Of a stretch of DNA of 64,000 nucleotides, positions 38,853 to 54,324 are shown one piece after another. Every line of letters starts with the position of its first letter. Within the stretch, counting starts at the first letter, position 1. The notes beneath the pieces are model-generated. The model worked only from the letters and a program-made list of their open reading frames with translations. It was not told the DNA's origin and made no database searches. A program made the translations under genes and the position numbers. The DNA is from Choanephora cucurbitarum (lineage: Eukaryota; Mucoromycota; Mucoromycetes; Mucorales; Choanephoraceae): the NCBI GenBank assembly GCA_025331435.1, contig JAIWNI010000074.1, forward strand, positions 62,001-126,000, written 5' to 3'.

Positions 38853-40328
38853 CACACTCAAAATACCTGACCTCTTTGTAGCTCAATGTGACTTTTTTTT
38901 GTCTTGCAGAATCCAGGATTTGCATAACCTGTTCTTTGTACAGATATAGTCTCTAAAAGAGTCAGTTTCTTTTTCGAAGCACTAATCAAATCAAACACCG
39001 AAAATTGATGATTCATTAAATTTGCACGGCAAGGTAGACTGACAGTTATTGAGAATAAGGATATCATTATATTGGCCAATCAAGACAGGAAAGAAAAGCC
39101 TGGCATGTATTGCCCAAGTGAAACAATGTGAGTAGAAAATGTATAAGCATGCTCCAAGTCATATAACTAGATTCGCTGCTCTATATTGATACTGGTTTCT
39201 GTTTAGTGTGTTTGAAAAAGGCTATTCTTTTTTGTATTGAAGAAAAAGCTCTGCAATATCTCAAACAACAAAAGAGTCAAGTGTCATCGTAAGTCGTCAA
39301 ATGAAAATGGTTATTTCAATACGTATATCACTGAACACAGGCACCATACAACGGACTTTTTATAACCAATAATATTGCTTGTCATATAGTAGAGCTGCAT
39401 AACTTGTAAGCCTTTTGAAAAAAAAAGTAGTCAAAAAAAAGCATTTATCAGCCATACTCAATCACCCTTGTTCACTATCACTTTAATCTTAGTATGTCCC
39501 TTATACATGAGTATCAAATCTTTTTTGTACATCAAAAAGCGAAAAAAAAAGGGACTGTGCTTTTCAAGATAAATGATTTCTCGGTTATTCCGAAAAGACA
39601 TGAACTAACTGCTCCGAGAGAAATCAATGTTCACTACTGCTATCCCCCCCCCCTTCTTTCTTTACAGCCAATTTTAAAAAGACCAAATAGGTCATTTTAC
39701 AACAAAAAAGGAAATCAGCTTCAAATAATTGTTACTTGTTTAGATCAGACAATAACAACAAGGGGGGAAGCAGCAGACTTTTCCTTTGTATACGAAACAA
39801 CAATTGGTGTCAGCCCTATCTTTTATGGAATCATGTGCTTCATTTTAAATCAAGCATGCTTATTTGTTTAAAATGTATATGTAGGTTGCATTGTTCCAGT
39901 ACATAAGAATTCACTATAGGATTAGACATGTTCTTACTAGTCATCTCCTTAAAGCGGCGATGAAAAATCAAGGGAAAAAAAAAGACATCTGACATTCACA
40001 TAAACATACAGATAGAATGAAAGTTATCGATAGAACAATGTATAAGAAGAAAGCTATTCGATAGGCCTTGAGTCTATTCAAATGGCTATAAGTTCCTTAG
40101 TCTTAGTTGCCATGAGAACCACTAAAGAGAGAAAAAGGAGAGGGTGAGATGGTACCTGAAAAACAAAAAAAAACAACTTTGGAGAGTATCATATACACCA
40201 TTTTAGAATTCAACATCCTTTATATTTTTTTTCTCTCTCCCCTTTCGATACTCTCGCTTTCTTTCTGATTCTCACACAGACATTTCAAGTGAAATTATCT
40301 TCCCCCGCTTCTTTTTTTACAAGTAACA
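38853..40328. other. Intergenic, no gene supported
   Basis: An open frame 39494-39871 (125 codons, ATG start) has no recognisable domain, includes homopolymer-encoded runs and lacks a clear promoter; I rate it unlikely to be a gene. The last 120 nt form a C/T-rich leader for the 40329 gene. Confidence 0.4.
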
Positions 40329-42100
40329 ATGTTAACAAAAGAGTTGACGCCTAACGCAAAGGCTGTCAACATTATTCGCCCCATAAATCAACGAACTCAG
40401 CAAAGATCAGACGACGCTCATCTTTTTCACCATCAGCAAAGTAATAATCGCACTTTTTCCACCTCTGCTGATTCTACCTTTCCCAGAGTGAATACCCTCT
40501 ATAGCAATACCGTGCTTACCTCTTCACCCATGATTCGCCAGCCATCTGCAGAAAGTAATCCCGGTCTTTCTTTCTTTTGCCAATCACCTACTTCCAATAA
40601 CCACAACGTTATCACGAAAAATCAGCAGTCTAAAAATACACCCCAAGTCGAAACAGCTCAACCACTTGTCATCAGTCGTATCAGTCTATCCAACTTTAAT
40701 CAAAACCGACGTTCGCTTAGCCCGCCACCTCCACCACCTCTTAATATAAGAAGAAGAGTCATTTCGACAGCCGATAATGATGGTATCACAGCGCTGGATG
40801 ATTATAATGATGACGATGACGAAGAAGAAGAAGAGGAGGAAGAAGAAGAAGATTTGATAGACCAGTTAGATGATATAGAAGAAAGTGATTCGGAAGATAA
40901 AACTACTTCACTACCACCACCACAACAGTTACGAAGGACGCCTTCTTCTTATAACCCCTTGTTTGGGATGATGGGTGGAGGGTTGGGCTCGTTTCTGTTA
41001 AGAGGGCCAATGGCAACACAGGCAAAGACACAGGCAGATGAAGCAAGAGTACATCGAAAAGTAAGTGAGCTTTCTCTAAACAAGTCAGATGCTTACTGCT
41101 ATTTCTCTATTTAGATAGAAGATTTGGAGATAGAAAAGAAATCATTAATGACACTGAATCAAACATTAGAGACAGTAGTTAAAGAACAGTCTGATACCAT
41201 CAGTAATTTACAGAACAAACTGGCAGCGTAAGTAACAAAAAAAAAGAGGCAGAAATATACACCCGATATTTACTTTATTTTATGCAGAATAGAGAGACCA
41301 TTGACACCCGGGCTAGATACGAATTTAAGTAAAAATGGTATTATGGTATATATAGATACTAAAAAAAAATCATATACAAAAGAAGACTACATTTTTTTTC
41401 TGCTTTTATATCAGTACATGATATTATAGCATAAATTTGTACCTCTTTATGTGATCAACATCATACTCATTCAGTTTCAAAGTCTCCTTCAACGACAGGT
41501 TTAGGCATTATGGATTCAGCTGAGTTGGAAAAATGTTTGCAAGATGAAGATGCTGCATTTGAAAGAATCCGTACTGTCTTGGTAGACCTTATAGATCAAG
41601 CACAAGCTGCTATAGCTGAAAATGAAAGGAAATCTCAAGGTTATGAAGGTACATAAGCATCAACAGAATGAACACAGTTGCTAATTGTGGTAAGAATAGT
41701 CATTGCTCATGTCAAAGGCAACATTGCTTCATCCAACACATTAAGACGAAGTAGCAGTCTATACAACAGTAGGCCAAAATCGGTCATTGGCACTTCCTCT
41801 AGAAATTCAACAGTAGGCATCTCAAGCCAACAGAAGAATCGAGTGACTCGTAGGATTTCACTTGGTAATCTCAACCAGCAGGTTGACACAAGCAATGATA
41901 CCCGTCGACTCTCATCTCCATCGAAGCAGTCACCAGCCACTTCTCCTATACCAAATAGACGTTATTCCATGCAACGTTCTGTCTCGAGAACATCTTCGGT
42001 TGTTTCTGTTGGAAGTCCTCAGCCCACTGTCACCCGAGCCTCTAAATATAAGAACAAATCATCCGAATCTCAAACTACTGCCAGAAAATGGTTAAACTAA
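40329..42100 (+). CDS. Low-complexity coiled-coil protein, unknown function
   Basis: Five exons: 40329-41060, 41115-41227, 41288-41337, 41475-41648, 41718-42100; about 483 aa. The N-terminal part is Ser/Asn/Gln-rich, with a proline run, then a strongly acidic stretch of Asp and Glu (about residues 160-190). A short coiled coil follows (EDLEIEKKSLMTLNQTLETV). Exon 4 encodes a helical segment (SAELEKCLQDEDAAFERIRT). The C-terminus is basic and Ser-rich with repeated R-R-x-S motifs that look like kinase sites (TRRISLGNL, NRRYSMQRSVSRTSS). Similar R-x-S-L-S/G-N-(F/L)-N motifs occur near residue 120 (ISLSNFNQN) and in the tail (ISLGNLNQQ). No known family recognised. The acceptor of the last intron (GTCAAAG) is weak. 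Confidence 0.72.
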
Positions 42101-42695
42101 CTTTATAATGCTACCAAACGATACCACATATATAATAAACCAACCAAAGTTATAAATCATTGGGCCTGATACTGTTGATAGTGTCACATTTTGTCTCATT
42201 TTTTAAGAAAAGGTCCCTTGAATTTACTGTTGAACAAATATGGAATGATAAGATGGTGCTAGCTCATTTGCTATGATGTTACTTTATCGCTGTTTAGGGC
42301 CTTCATTTCTACATTCACATGTTGTCTCACAATCTAGAACAGTTCAATGACCGTCGCCTGCTATTTTATAATACTTTAAATGCGGGGTCAATGACGACTG
42401 TTGGCTTGCTTGATATAGAATATGATTTGGCTAGCCTATTATGTATGGATCTATTCACATCGCTATCTCTACTGTACACTTCTCTATAGTATTACTTTCA
42501 ACTAAGAAAAAGGCGTTTTCATTTAGATACGTATAACAGTCAGAAGATGAAGTTGCGTAAGTACTGTCTAGGTTTGAGATTTGCCTGATTTTTCTTTTTT
42601 TGATTGATTTACCTGTTTTAGTAAGATAAATAAGGGGAAAAGTATAAATACAATTGGATTTCAGATCTTGCCTTGTTCTTCTCTTTATTAACAAC
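42101..42695. other. Intergenic, promoter of glutamate 5-kinase gene
   Basis: No coding or RNA feature recognised. Confidence 0.5.
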
Positions 42696-44073
42696 ATGGG
42701 CATCTATCGTAACATCCTCAATACACATCGCACATCAAAGGCTTCCTTGACACTGGTTATCAAAGTAGGCACTTCTTCTATCTGTGATGAAGTGACACAC
42801 TATCCTTTACTCGGTAATCTATCCCGTATTGTCGAGACTATCATCAGGCTAAAGAGACTTGGCCACCGTGTTGTCCTTGTCACTAGTGCTGCTGTGGGTA
42901 CTGGTTTAAGAAGATTGAATATGGGAGAAAAACCATCCAAGTTGGCCGCTATTCAGGTAAAGCATGTGCGCATCGATTTCCAATCCTGTCATTTTCATTA
43001 TTTAACCTATTCTCATCTGAATCCTATCCTCTTTTTTCTTATCATTGAATTTAAACAAGGATAGGCTATTGCTGCTGTTGGTCAAGGGCGTTTGATGAGC
43101 ATGTATGATGATTTGTTTGGTCAATTTGAACAGCCTGTAGCACAGATCCTTCTGACTCGTAATGATTTAGCTGATGTAAGTAGAATTCAAAGTGGGGGGA
43201 AGGTTAGCATATCATATATGTGATCTGATGAAATGTTTCTTTTTGTAGCGTGCTCAATATTTAAATGCAGTCAATTGTCTAGAAGAATTATTGGATATGG
43301 GTGTAGTCCCTATTGTGAATGAAAATGATTCTATCTCTGTTCAAGAGATCAAATTTGGCGATAATGACACACTCTCGGCCATTACAGCAGGCATGGTCAA
43401 GGCAGACTATCTGTTTCTCATGACTGATGTCGATTGCCTCTATTCAGACAATCCTCGTAGCAACCCTGACGCTCGTCCAGTCTTGGTCTGTGAAGACATT
43501 GATTTACTACGCGATCAAGTCAAGGTCAGTGCACCTGGTTCTGCACTTGGTACAGGCGGCATGATTACCAAATTAGTGGCTGCCGATCTAGCCACCGCCG
43601 CTGGTGTGACCACTGTAATTACCCGTGGCGCTACCCCGGAGAATATCATGCCAATCATTGAGGGTGCTACTCACAATGTGCCACTTCATACTCGCTTTGT
43701 GGCGAAACCCCAGCCTCTGATGGACCGCAAATGGTGGATCCTTCATGGCTTACATACGGCTGGTACAGTCTATGTGGAAAGTGAAGTCTCAAAAAGTATT
43801 CATGATGGTGAGGCTGATAAAGATCTGTTTGCCCATTCTATTTCTCATGTCGAGGGTACCTTTGTTGAACATCAGGCCGTCAGATTGGTAGTTCAGCACA
43901 AGGATTCACATGGTTTGATCGATAACATCACTATCGCAAAGGGTATTGTCAACTATTCTTCAGCTGAAATTATGCGTATCATGTTGGCTGGAAAGCAAAA
44001 CTTGAATGATTCGCTTGGGTACAAGAATGGCAACTGTATTATCAGTCGAGACAATATGGCCATTTCAACATAA
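42696..44073 (+). CDS. PRO1: Glutamate 5-kinase
   Basis: Three exons: 42696-42956, 43065-43175, 43249-44073; about 398 aa. First step of proline synthesis: ATP-dependent phosphorylation of glutamate. Amino-acid kinase motifs are present: [10 protein letters not shown] at the start of the fold, [56 protein letters not shown] and [13 protein letters not shown]. The C-terminal ~100 residues contain a PUA domain ([27 protein letters not shown]). Stand-alone kinase, as in fungi and bacteria, not the fused P5CS of plants and animals. Ends only 110 bp from the stop of the convergent Zn2Cys6 gene. Confidence 0.96.
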
Positions 44074-44183
44074 TACCTAGTTTAATAAACTAAAGCAACT
44101 GCAAAAAAAAGGCGTCATAGAATACAGGTTTTTTATTATTAAGGGTAATATACAAACGTTAAGCAGAGTTGAATTATCTAAAC

Positions 44184-47106
44184 TCACTGATAATAAATAT
44201 GATCATAATTATGATAAAATCCCTTTGATCGATTGGATGAAGGTGAATTTTGTGAAGGTGATTGAGAAGATGTTGAGGATGGTGGTGGTGGGGCTTGAGA
44301 AGGACTAAGATGGTGTGGTGGATAATAACTTTCTTGAGAATGATCCATCATCATCGGTTGAGAAGATGGGTTCGGAGGATGGAGCGGCACCCAAGATGTA
44401 GATGCAAGTGGAGAAGATTGGTTTTGCTTTGGATGATGTTGTGTCCGCTGATGTTCTGCAGAATGGTGTAATGGCTGAAAAGGAAGTTGTGAGTGAGGTG
44501 AAGAGGTATTGGAGGGATACACCGTGCTGTGTTCAAAATGATGCCCTTGTTGAGGAACATAAGGATGAAAGAGCTTTTTGTCGTTTTCGGTATAGTTTCT
44601 GGCTTGTGGTGTTATTAGGTTTGCTTGGTCTATAGGTCCAGCATAATCAAGTACGGTAGGCGTATACACAAAATCAGAAAAATGCATATCGAAATGTGAT
44701 ACAGGTGGATGTGTGCCAAACAAATTCAGCACTCTTGGGTTGAACTGATCAGACCCTAATGGGAGGCTTGTGTTGGTATTGTTGACAACTGGATGAGGTG
44801 GTGTGTAAGAATGTACAATGGAGTGGGATGAGCAGGATGGTTGTGTGGAAAGACTGAGGTGATCTGCAGAGTCCGTGGTGGTGGAACGAACGGAACTCTG
44901 TGAACAAGAGCCTTGGTGTTGATTTGTATCTTCAAGATAGAGATCCATATGAAGTGTCTCTTTAAATATCGATTTGATTCGGTTGACAAGTGTAATCACA
45001 TAATGATGGTGTCGTACGGGTGAGTTGGCTAGGATGTTGGCAATCTTCCTGAGATTGGCTTGTATCATCTCTTGCTGTTGAGGACTGTTGTTTTCTGTTT
45101 GAGACAGGATACTTCCATAGATATGGGCTGCCATCATCAAGGTCTCAAGCGAAAAGTGACACCAAAGTTGTTTCAACTGAATCCAACATTCTAGTAGTTC
45201 AACTGTATTGTTGGCCGCCTTCAAACAAATATCTCTGGACAACACTTCAACAGTCGAGCTCTCTTCTCTGACATGCTCTTCTGGTCTAGACAAGAACAGG
45301 CTATAGAGCTGGCAGAGTTGAAAGTTATACTCGAAATTCAGCTTGATACATGCTTGTTCTCTAAAGGAGGTACTGGACCAATTCCTTTTATGGATATCAC
45401 CTGGCTTGAACTTTAAATAGTCAGGGAGTGCATGGTGCCAGTTTTGAAGTTGTTTGTCGAGTGCAGAGATATGAGAAAACAGCGGTTTTTCTTCTGTTGT
45501 TTTCCAGATGATATCGCGATAGATCCTTGTGATCTTATAACGCTGAACCATGAATTCAACCTGATATCTCTTCTTCTCGTCTGCTTCTTCATGTTTCATC
45601 ACTGTGGGAAATTCTGTTGTGATTGTGTTGTCTGGAGGAAGTGCAAATGGTCTATCGGAATGAATGGATCCTAATGTCTCAAGGAAATGAAGAGACCAAA
45701 AGAAGCGGCGATGACTCTCTTGTTCATATATATCTTTGCTCTTGGATTCCATATTCATCTTCAGATCAAGACACATACGAATGGCCAATCCCAGATAGAT
45801 GTAAGCTTCTGATTCCACTTCCACTTTCTGTCTGCTAGGAATACCGATTGCATAGATATACATGATCAAAAGGCTGTGCATCGTATCCACACTTGTCTTC
45901 ATGAATCTCTCTTTCACAAGGGATTTAGCCTTGAGGAAAAAGGAATGGCCTACTCGATTTGGATCTTTCCCAGGAAAGAGATTATGATAAATTGCAGCAT
46001 GCCGTGCTGTCCAAGCAAAAATCGAGTTGGCTAGTAATGGATCTAATGTGCCATTCTTGAACCTGAAAGCTACTGAGTTGTTTGGGTTGTAACAGGGAAA
46101 GCAAAGAAAACATTGTTCGTATATGCCAATCATGCTTCTGAGTACTTCATAAGGCATATTTTCAACCGCTTTGATGTCATCGTCCTGCTGTGTATCGTTT
46201 CTCTTGGTGTTCGTGTCATGACGATGATCGTCAGGCCCCCAGGAGCTGTACAAGGGAAATGCCTTGATTCGCGTTTTCCACAAAGGCTTTCTCTTTTTCA
46301 TAGTCACCGTCTCCATGTTGGGACTATCACACCCACTTGTGCTTGATGATGATTGAGAGGATGTATCAAGGTGAGCTGAATCATGCAGGTTGGGTGGGAA
46401 ATCAAACTGAGACATGCCAGATAACAAAATATCATAAAGATCATGTAATGAAGCAATATTAGTATCAATACGTAGTCCTTTTGAAGTTAAAGACAGAGAC
46501 CATTGACTGGCCGTGGCTGCCATGAGTCTGTTGATACTGTTTGTATTTCGTTGAATGACTGGTGGTATATCAGGCTTTTGCTGCAAAGAGTCCTTTTCTT
46601 CGACAATCTCTTTTTCCTTGTCCTTCTCGTTTGAAGATTCCCGATTGACTCTGATCTCGTTAGCAACATATTGAGTGTTGTTACAGACATCTTTTATGTC
46701 TGATTCAATCGATTGGACTCGCTTCTGTAATAAATCAACTGTTTCGTTTAATTTGACAAGGTTGAACAAATCAATTTGAGTTGCACTTCCATCATAAGAA
46801 CATTCCACTAATCCCCCAAAAAAAGATATTAATTGATCGTAAAATACATAGTATTTTTTTTTGGGAAGGGAAAACAAGGTGATCAATTGCTTTACCTTTT
46901 GCCTGTTGACACCTTCCACACTGTGGGTGAGCAAAGTCGCACTTTACTGATAGAATGATGTTAGTACTCAGAGATTCTACATCATCTATCATAAATACAT
47001 AGAACTTTCGAATTTACCTTTTTTAGATCTATTTGATTGTGAAATAAGCTAATCTGTTTATTCAACCATTAAGAGAAGTTACATACCTACAACGCTCGCA
47101 AGCCAT
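44184..47106 (-). CDS. Zn2Cys6 fungal transcription factor
   Basis: Four exons: 47106-47087, 47028-47018 (11 nt), 46946-46896, 46807-44184; about 901 aa. Spliced exons 1-4 give a perfect Cys-x2-Cys-x6-Cys-x6-Cys-x2-Cys-x6-Cys cluster in residues 3-30 (CERCRSKKVKCDF...), followed by a coiled-coil linker (LVKLNETVDLLQKRVQSIE). The middle carries the fungal-specific transcription factor domain (NSIFAWTARHAAIYHN, EAYIYLGLAIRMCLDLKM, ESHRRFFWSLHFLE). The C-terminal ~200 residues are rich in Pro, Ser, Gln and His and probably activate transcription. Nuclear regulator of unknown target genes. The cluster is spread over four exons, so tiny exon 2 is essential for an intact zinc cluster. Confidence 0.93.
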
Positions 47107-47490
47107 TGTCATACGTATTTTCTTCGAAGCCGAAGCATTGCTTTGTTTGGAGCTCATTTAATTCCAATCACCTTGACTATATTTTTTTTTTCTTCTTCTA
47201 TAAAAAGAGAGAAAAAAGAAGGAAAAAGATGGAAAAAAAAGATCTCGCCTTGTTTGTGACGAACCTTTTTTCTCTCCGCTCAAATTAAATATAGAAAAAA
47301 TAACGAAATTCTGTTTCGCATTCACACTCTAAAAGGAAGATGAAGTTGAGCTTTATTTTTTGTAACAATTTTCACATATTCAGGGAAACCCAAAGATAGG
47401 CTGATACTGAATAGTAAAATTTTCATGCGTATATTTTTTTTCTACTGTTATAAGATATGATGTGTGTGTGTGATATGAGCTTTACATTAT
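47107..47490. other. Intergenic between Zn2Cys6 gene start and enolase 3' end
   Basis: A/T- and A/G-rich; short (GT)n run near 47460-47471. Serves as promoter of the Zn2Cys6 gene and 3' flank of enolase. No gene. Confidence 0.5.
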
Positions 47491-49957
<2,467 letters not shown>

Positions 49958-51902
49958 ATGTATAACTTGGCAAAGAGCATAATTCCAAAAACAGGACAAC
50001 AGGTGACACGCTTAGGATTTGGAAGTTATCGTGTATCTCAGCCAATTCATGCAGATGCTCTGAAAAGAGCTTTACAGAATGGCATTAATATCATCGATAC
50101 AGGCAATAATTTTGAAAAGGGTAAGCTTTACTTCTGCGTTTCATTTTACAATAAAAACATATCCTCTTTCTTTATCATACCAAAAGGTGCTTCTGAAACT
50201 TTGATTGGAAATACTTTACATTCGATGATTCAGTCTGGAGAAGTATCAAGAGAGGTATATTTATAAAGAAAATGAGATCGCAAAACAAGAGTATTCAAAG
50301 AGATGGAAAAGTCAGTTACATTGGTCAGCAAATCTGGTTATCTGACAGCAAGTGAATTAAGCACATTAGATCCTCAAAAAGATTATGTACAATTGACCGA
50401 GAAAAGCTTTCATTCTGTTAGTCCCAAAGTTTTGGAGAGACAAATTCAGACTTCGCTTGAAAGATTGAAAACGGATAAATTAGACATTCTGATGATCAAT
50501 TCTCCTGAGCGTATGCTTATGTCGAAGAATAGAGTAAGACTTCTAGAAACCAACATAAGAACGAGTGCATCTCTCCTTTTTTTTTATAGTCAAGATATCT
50601 AATGATTTTCTTTTTCTATGTGTTTATTTACTTGTTGTGGGGATTGACATTAGCGTTATACACCATCTCAACTCTATAAGGATTTATCAGAAAGTTTCAA
50701 TTATTTAGACAGTTTGGTAGCAGAAGGTAAATGAAAGCAACAACAACAAAAGAGAGAGAGAGAGAGGAAGAAGAGAGGATATTGAAAAAGGGAATGTATA
50801 GGTACAATTGGTGGCTATGGTATCTGTTCAAATACAATGGCTTTTCCTACAGCAGCAGATCATGTATCATTGAAGCAAGTACTTGAATCATGTTCTAAAC
50901 CTCAAAACTTGATTGCTGCTCAAGTACCATTCAATCTGTATGAAAAAGAAGCTATTGTTGCTCATGATCGAATGGACATGACTCAGACAGTGGCTGAATT
51001 TGCCAAAGAGAACGATATCTATCTGATGACAAACAGACCTTTGAATGCTATTGCCAATGGTCAGATTCGCGTCTTGGTAAATCACGAATTAGGAACAGAT
51101 GGAAGACGACCTGGTATGTTAAAAGAAGATAGATGAACCAAGAACTTATGTTAGATAACTAGCCGAGCATGAAATCATCTCCAAGATGGAGAAGTCCTTT
51201 GAAGTAGCTGGTCAATTAGAATCAGATATGATGTCTGAATGTGAGTGAACGATTTCCTATGAAAACTAAATGTACATGCGTATGCTCACAATGTGAATTA
51301 TAGTACCTATAGAAGAGGAAGCATTGACAGCTAAATTTGTATGGAGTCAGATTTTGTCTGAAAATTTAGCTCGTCTAGCTCAAAACCACTTTGCTACACG
51401 ACACTATTTAACACAACAAGTCTTGCCTGTATTAGATAAAGATTTGGAACAATTGAATGCCTATGCTAATGAACTAGAATCTGAACAAGACTTGCCAGCC
51501 TATCAATCATGGATAGAAAAGTATAAAAAGGTTACCTATGCAACTCGTAAATTGTCCTGGAAAAGTACTTACTGAATTCTCTTTTGTTATTATCTCAAGT
51601 CTGTCAATGAACTAGTGCATGACATTGTAGATTATGCATACATTGATACGCTTCGTAAGAACAATGAACTAGACCGCATCCTAAATGCCTTATGCCCAAC
51701 CCTAAATGATGTACCTGAAGATGTCTATTCTGGTATCTCAGTCAAGGCATTGCGTATCCTGTTATCTCATTCACAAGTAGGCACAGTATTTCACGGTATG
51801 AGAGATCCTCTCTATGTCAAGGACGCTATCTATGCTGCACAACAAGAGCCACTAGATCAAGAAGACCTTGACGACCTTTGGCGATGTCCCATTTTTACTT
51901 GA
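49958..51902 (+). CDS. Aldo-keto reductase-like protein, probable pseudoenzyme
   Basis: Eight exons: 49958-50120, 50187-50254, 50303-50533, 50654-50726, 50802-51113, 51163-51240, 51304-51530, 51600-51902; about 484 aa. The first ~320 residues follow the AKR barrel: RLGFGSYRV, IIDTGNNFEKGASETLIG, VTLVSKSGYL, LERLKTDKLDILMINSPE, VPFNLYEKEA, ENDIYLMTNRPLNAI. Of the catalytic tetrad, Asp47 and Lys87 remain, but the Tyr position is Phe52 and the His position is Asn143, so reductase activity is doubtful. A ~160-residue helical C-terminal extension (DLEQLNAYANELESEQ, SGISVKALRILLSHSQVGTV) has no family known to me. The donor of the last intron (GTTACC) is weak, though reading through hits a stop soon. 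Confidence 0.8.
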
Positions 51903-52039
51903 ATAAATAGTGTTACACGTACAGTTATGCTCTAGTATTTTAAAAATCAGACTTTGTTGAATGGCCGCGTCATCTTGATATGCAAACTACATCCTTTTTT
52001 TTTTCTTTTTCCTTCTTTTTCCTTTCATTCCTATCAATC

Positions 52040-53295
52040 ATGAGTCTTTTTCCTACACCTCAAAGAAACAATCACCTTGTTGAATTTAATGCTGGCAAGG
52101 TTATCCGAGAAGGCAACCTGTTAAAGCCAGACTTGAGAAAAGGGTAAGAAGCCCATTTTTTGTTTTTTAGAATGGAAGTTTAATGTGCTCTATAGCGTGA
52201 TTTATATGGACCAGGTAAACCAAACTTTGAGTATGTTGTGTTGCACTTTATCAACAAAGAAGGTCCTTTTGTTTATGGAACTAGAGTGACGATCAATTGA
52301 TGCATTTCTATTGGAAAGAACGCAAATTCTCTGAACCACAAGATGTAAGTTGGTAAGATGTATAGTTTCACTAAAAGATAAAAGAAAACTAAAAAAGAGA
52401 GATTGGAGATAGGATTTCATCATTTTCCCTGATGAAGCAGAATTGACACGCGTTTCTCAATGCACCACAGGCCGTGTTTATTGCCTTCAGTTCAAATCTT
52501 CAAGTCAAAAAGTATTTTACTGGATGCAAAGTAAGAATGCTGAAAAGGATGAAGAATTAGTGGCCCGTGTCAATCAATTGATCAATGATCCTCAAAGTGC
52601 AGCCAATGAAGGTAAAAAAGACAATAAAGGACGACTAAGATTTGGTTTCTAACCTTACAAAAGATGGCTATGCAACCCGTCATGGTGATGAAGATGATGA
52701 TGATCTGGACATGAATATCACTCAAGATAATTTATTACAATTCATTCAAAATGCAGGTGGATTAGGGTAAATACTGACCAGACAACTAGACACACGCGTA
52801 GTAGACTTATCTTTTCATCACCTAGACTTTCTTCCACCTTACCTACACATACAGAAGATCAGGCCGATCAACAGATATCATGGGCTAATGTACAGCTTGA
52901 ACTAGTCCAAGTTGAACCCCCTTCAGAACCTGTCTCACTTGAACTAGATGATGTTCTGACTGTCAACCATGTCAGAACTCTCTTAAACGATCAAGACATC
53001 CAACCTGCTCTTTTCCCTTTTGTCAGTCAGAACACAGATCGTTCCGATGAGGATGTGCGTCAACTGATCCAAAGTCAACCTTTCCAGCAGCGATTGCAGG
53101 TGTTGCATGTCGCTCTTCAACAAGATAGATTAACAGAGATTGTCTCTCAGTTGGGTATTGAGAAAAGTAAGTAACATCTCTTTAGTCTAACACCTTCTAA
53201 CATGTGACTCTATAGATGTCAAAGCTTTCTTGAAGGCTGCCGAAGAACATGCTAGACGCAAGTCAGCAAACCAAGATGTCACTATGGATGAGTAA
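52040..53295 (+). CDS. RPN13: Proteasomal ubiquitin receptor RPN13/ADRM1
   Basis: Seven exons: 52040-52143, 52196-52214, 52285-52344, 52413-52611, 52664-52766, 52826-53166, 53216-53295; about 301 aa. The N-terminal Pru domain is clear: LVEFNAGKVIREGNLLKPD, RKGVIYMDQSDDQLMHFYWK, DFIIFPDEAELTRV, TGRVYCLQFKSSSQKVFYWM. This domain binds ubiquitin and Rpn2. A C-terminal DEUBAD domain follows (LDDVLTVNHVRTLLNDQD, HVALQQDRLTEIVSQLGI), which in animals and fission yeast recruits UCH37/Uch2 deubiquitinase; budding yeast Rpn13 lacks it. Exon 2 is only 19 nt. Located in the 19S regulatory particle. Confidence 0.95.
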
Positions 53296-54324
53296 AAAAA
53301 AAAAATGTAAAAGAAAATAAAATGGCTAGACGTGTTGGTATCTTTCAACAGTCAGAGTATCTTTTTCTTTTCTGATTTGTTTTAATCTCTGTCTTTCTGT
53401 AGACTATCTTCACCTTGTAAACTTTGGGGTGAGAAGCTCTGTAGATATAAAGACATGTAATAAAAAAGAAAAAGAAAAAAAAACAGGTCAGCCAAGGGTG
53501 GGGGGGGACGTAAGCTAAATCCATTGTCGGGTGTTTGTTTGTGTGCCCAATCATAAATGGAGATATGATTAAAGAACCAGTCCTTTCAAGACCACATAGA
53601 GTGTGAGACCTTTTGAGGACTGAAGTCTTCTCGACTAGTCACTATACAAACCGCAATTATATTAATGTGTGCTTTTTAAAAAAAAAGAACTGAAAGTGCT
53701 TCTTTTAATAAGCAGTTTAAATTTGACAATCAAATAAGAGCTAAATCTTATTTGCCAGCTGTCAAAAGTAGTGCCACTATCTATCTTAAGCTTCTTTTTT
53801 GTCTCTTAAAATGATAGCTTAATGGGTTACTATCGATAAGACATACAAGATAAAGTCAAGAGAAATGCTAGCTGTGGAGTAGACTAGCTTTCACTAACTA
53901 GTAAAACGCCAAAAAGAGACAATGTGCTGAGAATCCTACTGGCATTTGTATATATATATATATCAATGAGATGATTAATATTCAAAGCTCAATACTACCA
54001 GGCTAATTTAGGCATGTCGGAAACTCTTTGTTTTATCTTTAGAAGAACAGTACTCTTATTGAACACTCTAAGCAAAAGAGGCTAGAGTATCTAGAATGTT
54101 TTAGAGCTAAGCTCATCGTTTAGTTCTATAGTTGTGTTGCAAGATAACACAAATCAACTCCAATAAAGGACATCTTACAATATGTGACATGTCAGAATAT
54201 TAGCGAAAAGATGATTTCAAGCTACAGACTGTTCATTCGATAAGTTGAAACAAAGCAACATAAAAGAAAATAAAGCAGGGAGAGCGATTACCTTCTTACA
54301 TCAGAAAGAGATTACATACAAAGT
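53296..54324. other. Intergenic between convergent RPN13 and RING-CH genes
   Basis: No supported gene. Contains a G8 tract near 53502-53509 and a short (TA)n at about 53949-53962. Confidence 0.5.

Noticed and set aside
39494..39871. 125-codon ORF with ATG
   Set aside because: No domain, homopolymer-derived residues, no promoter or splice context; lies among decayed sequence.
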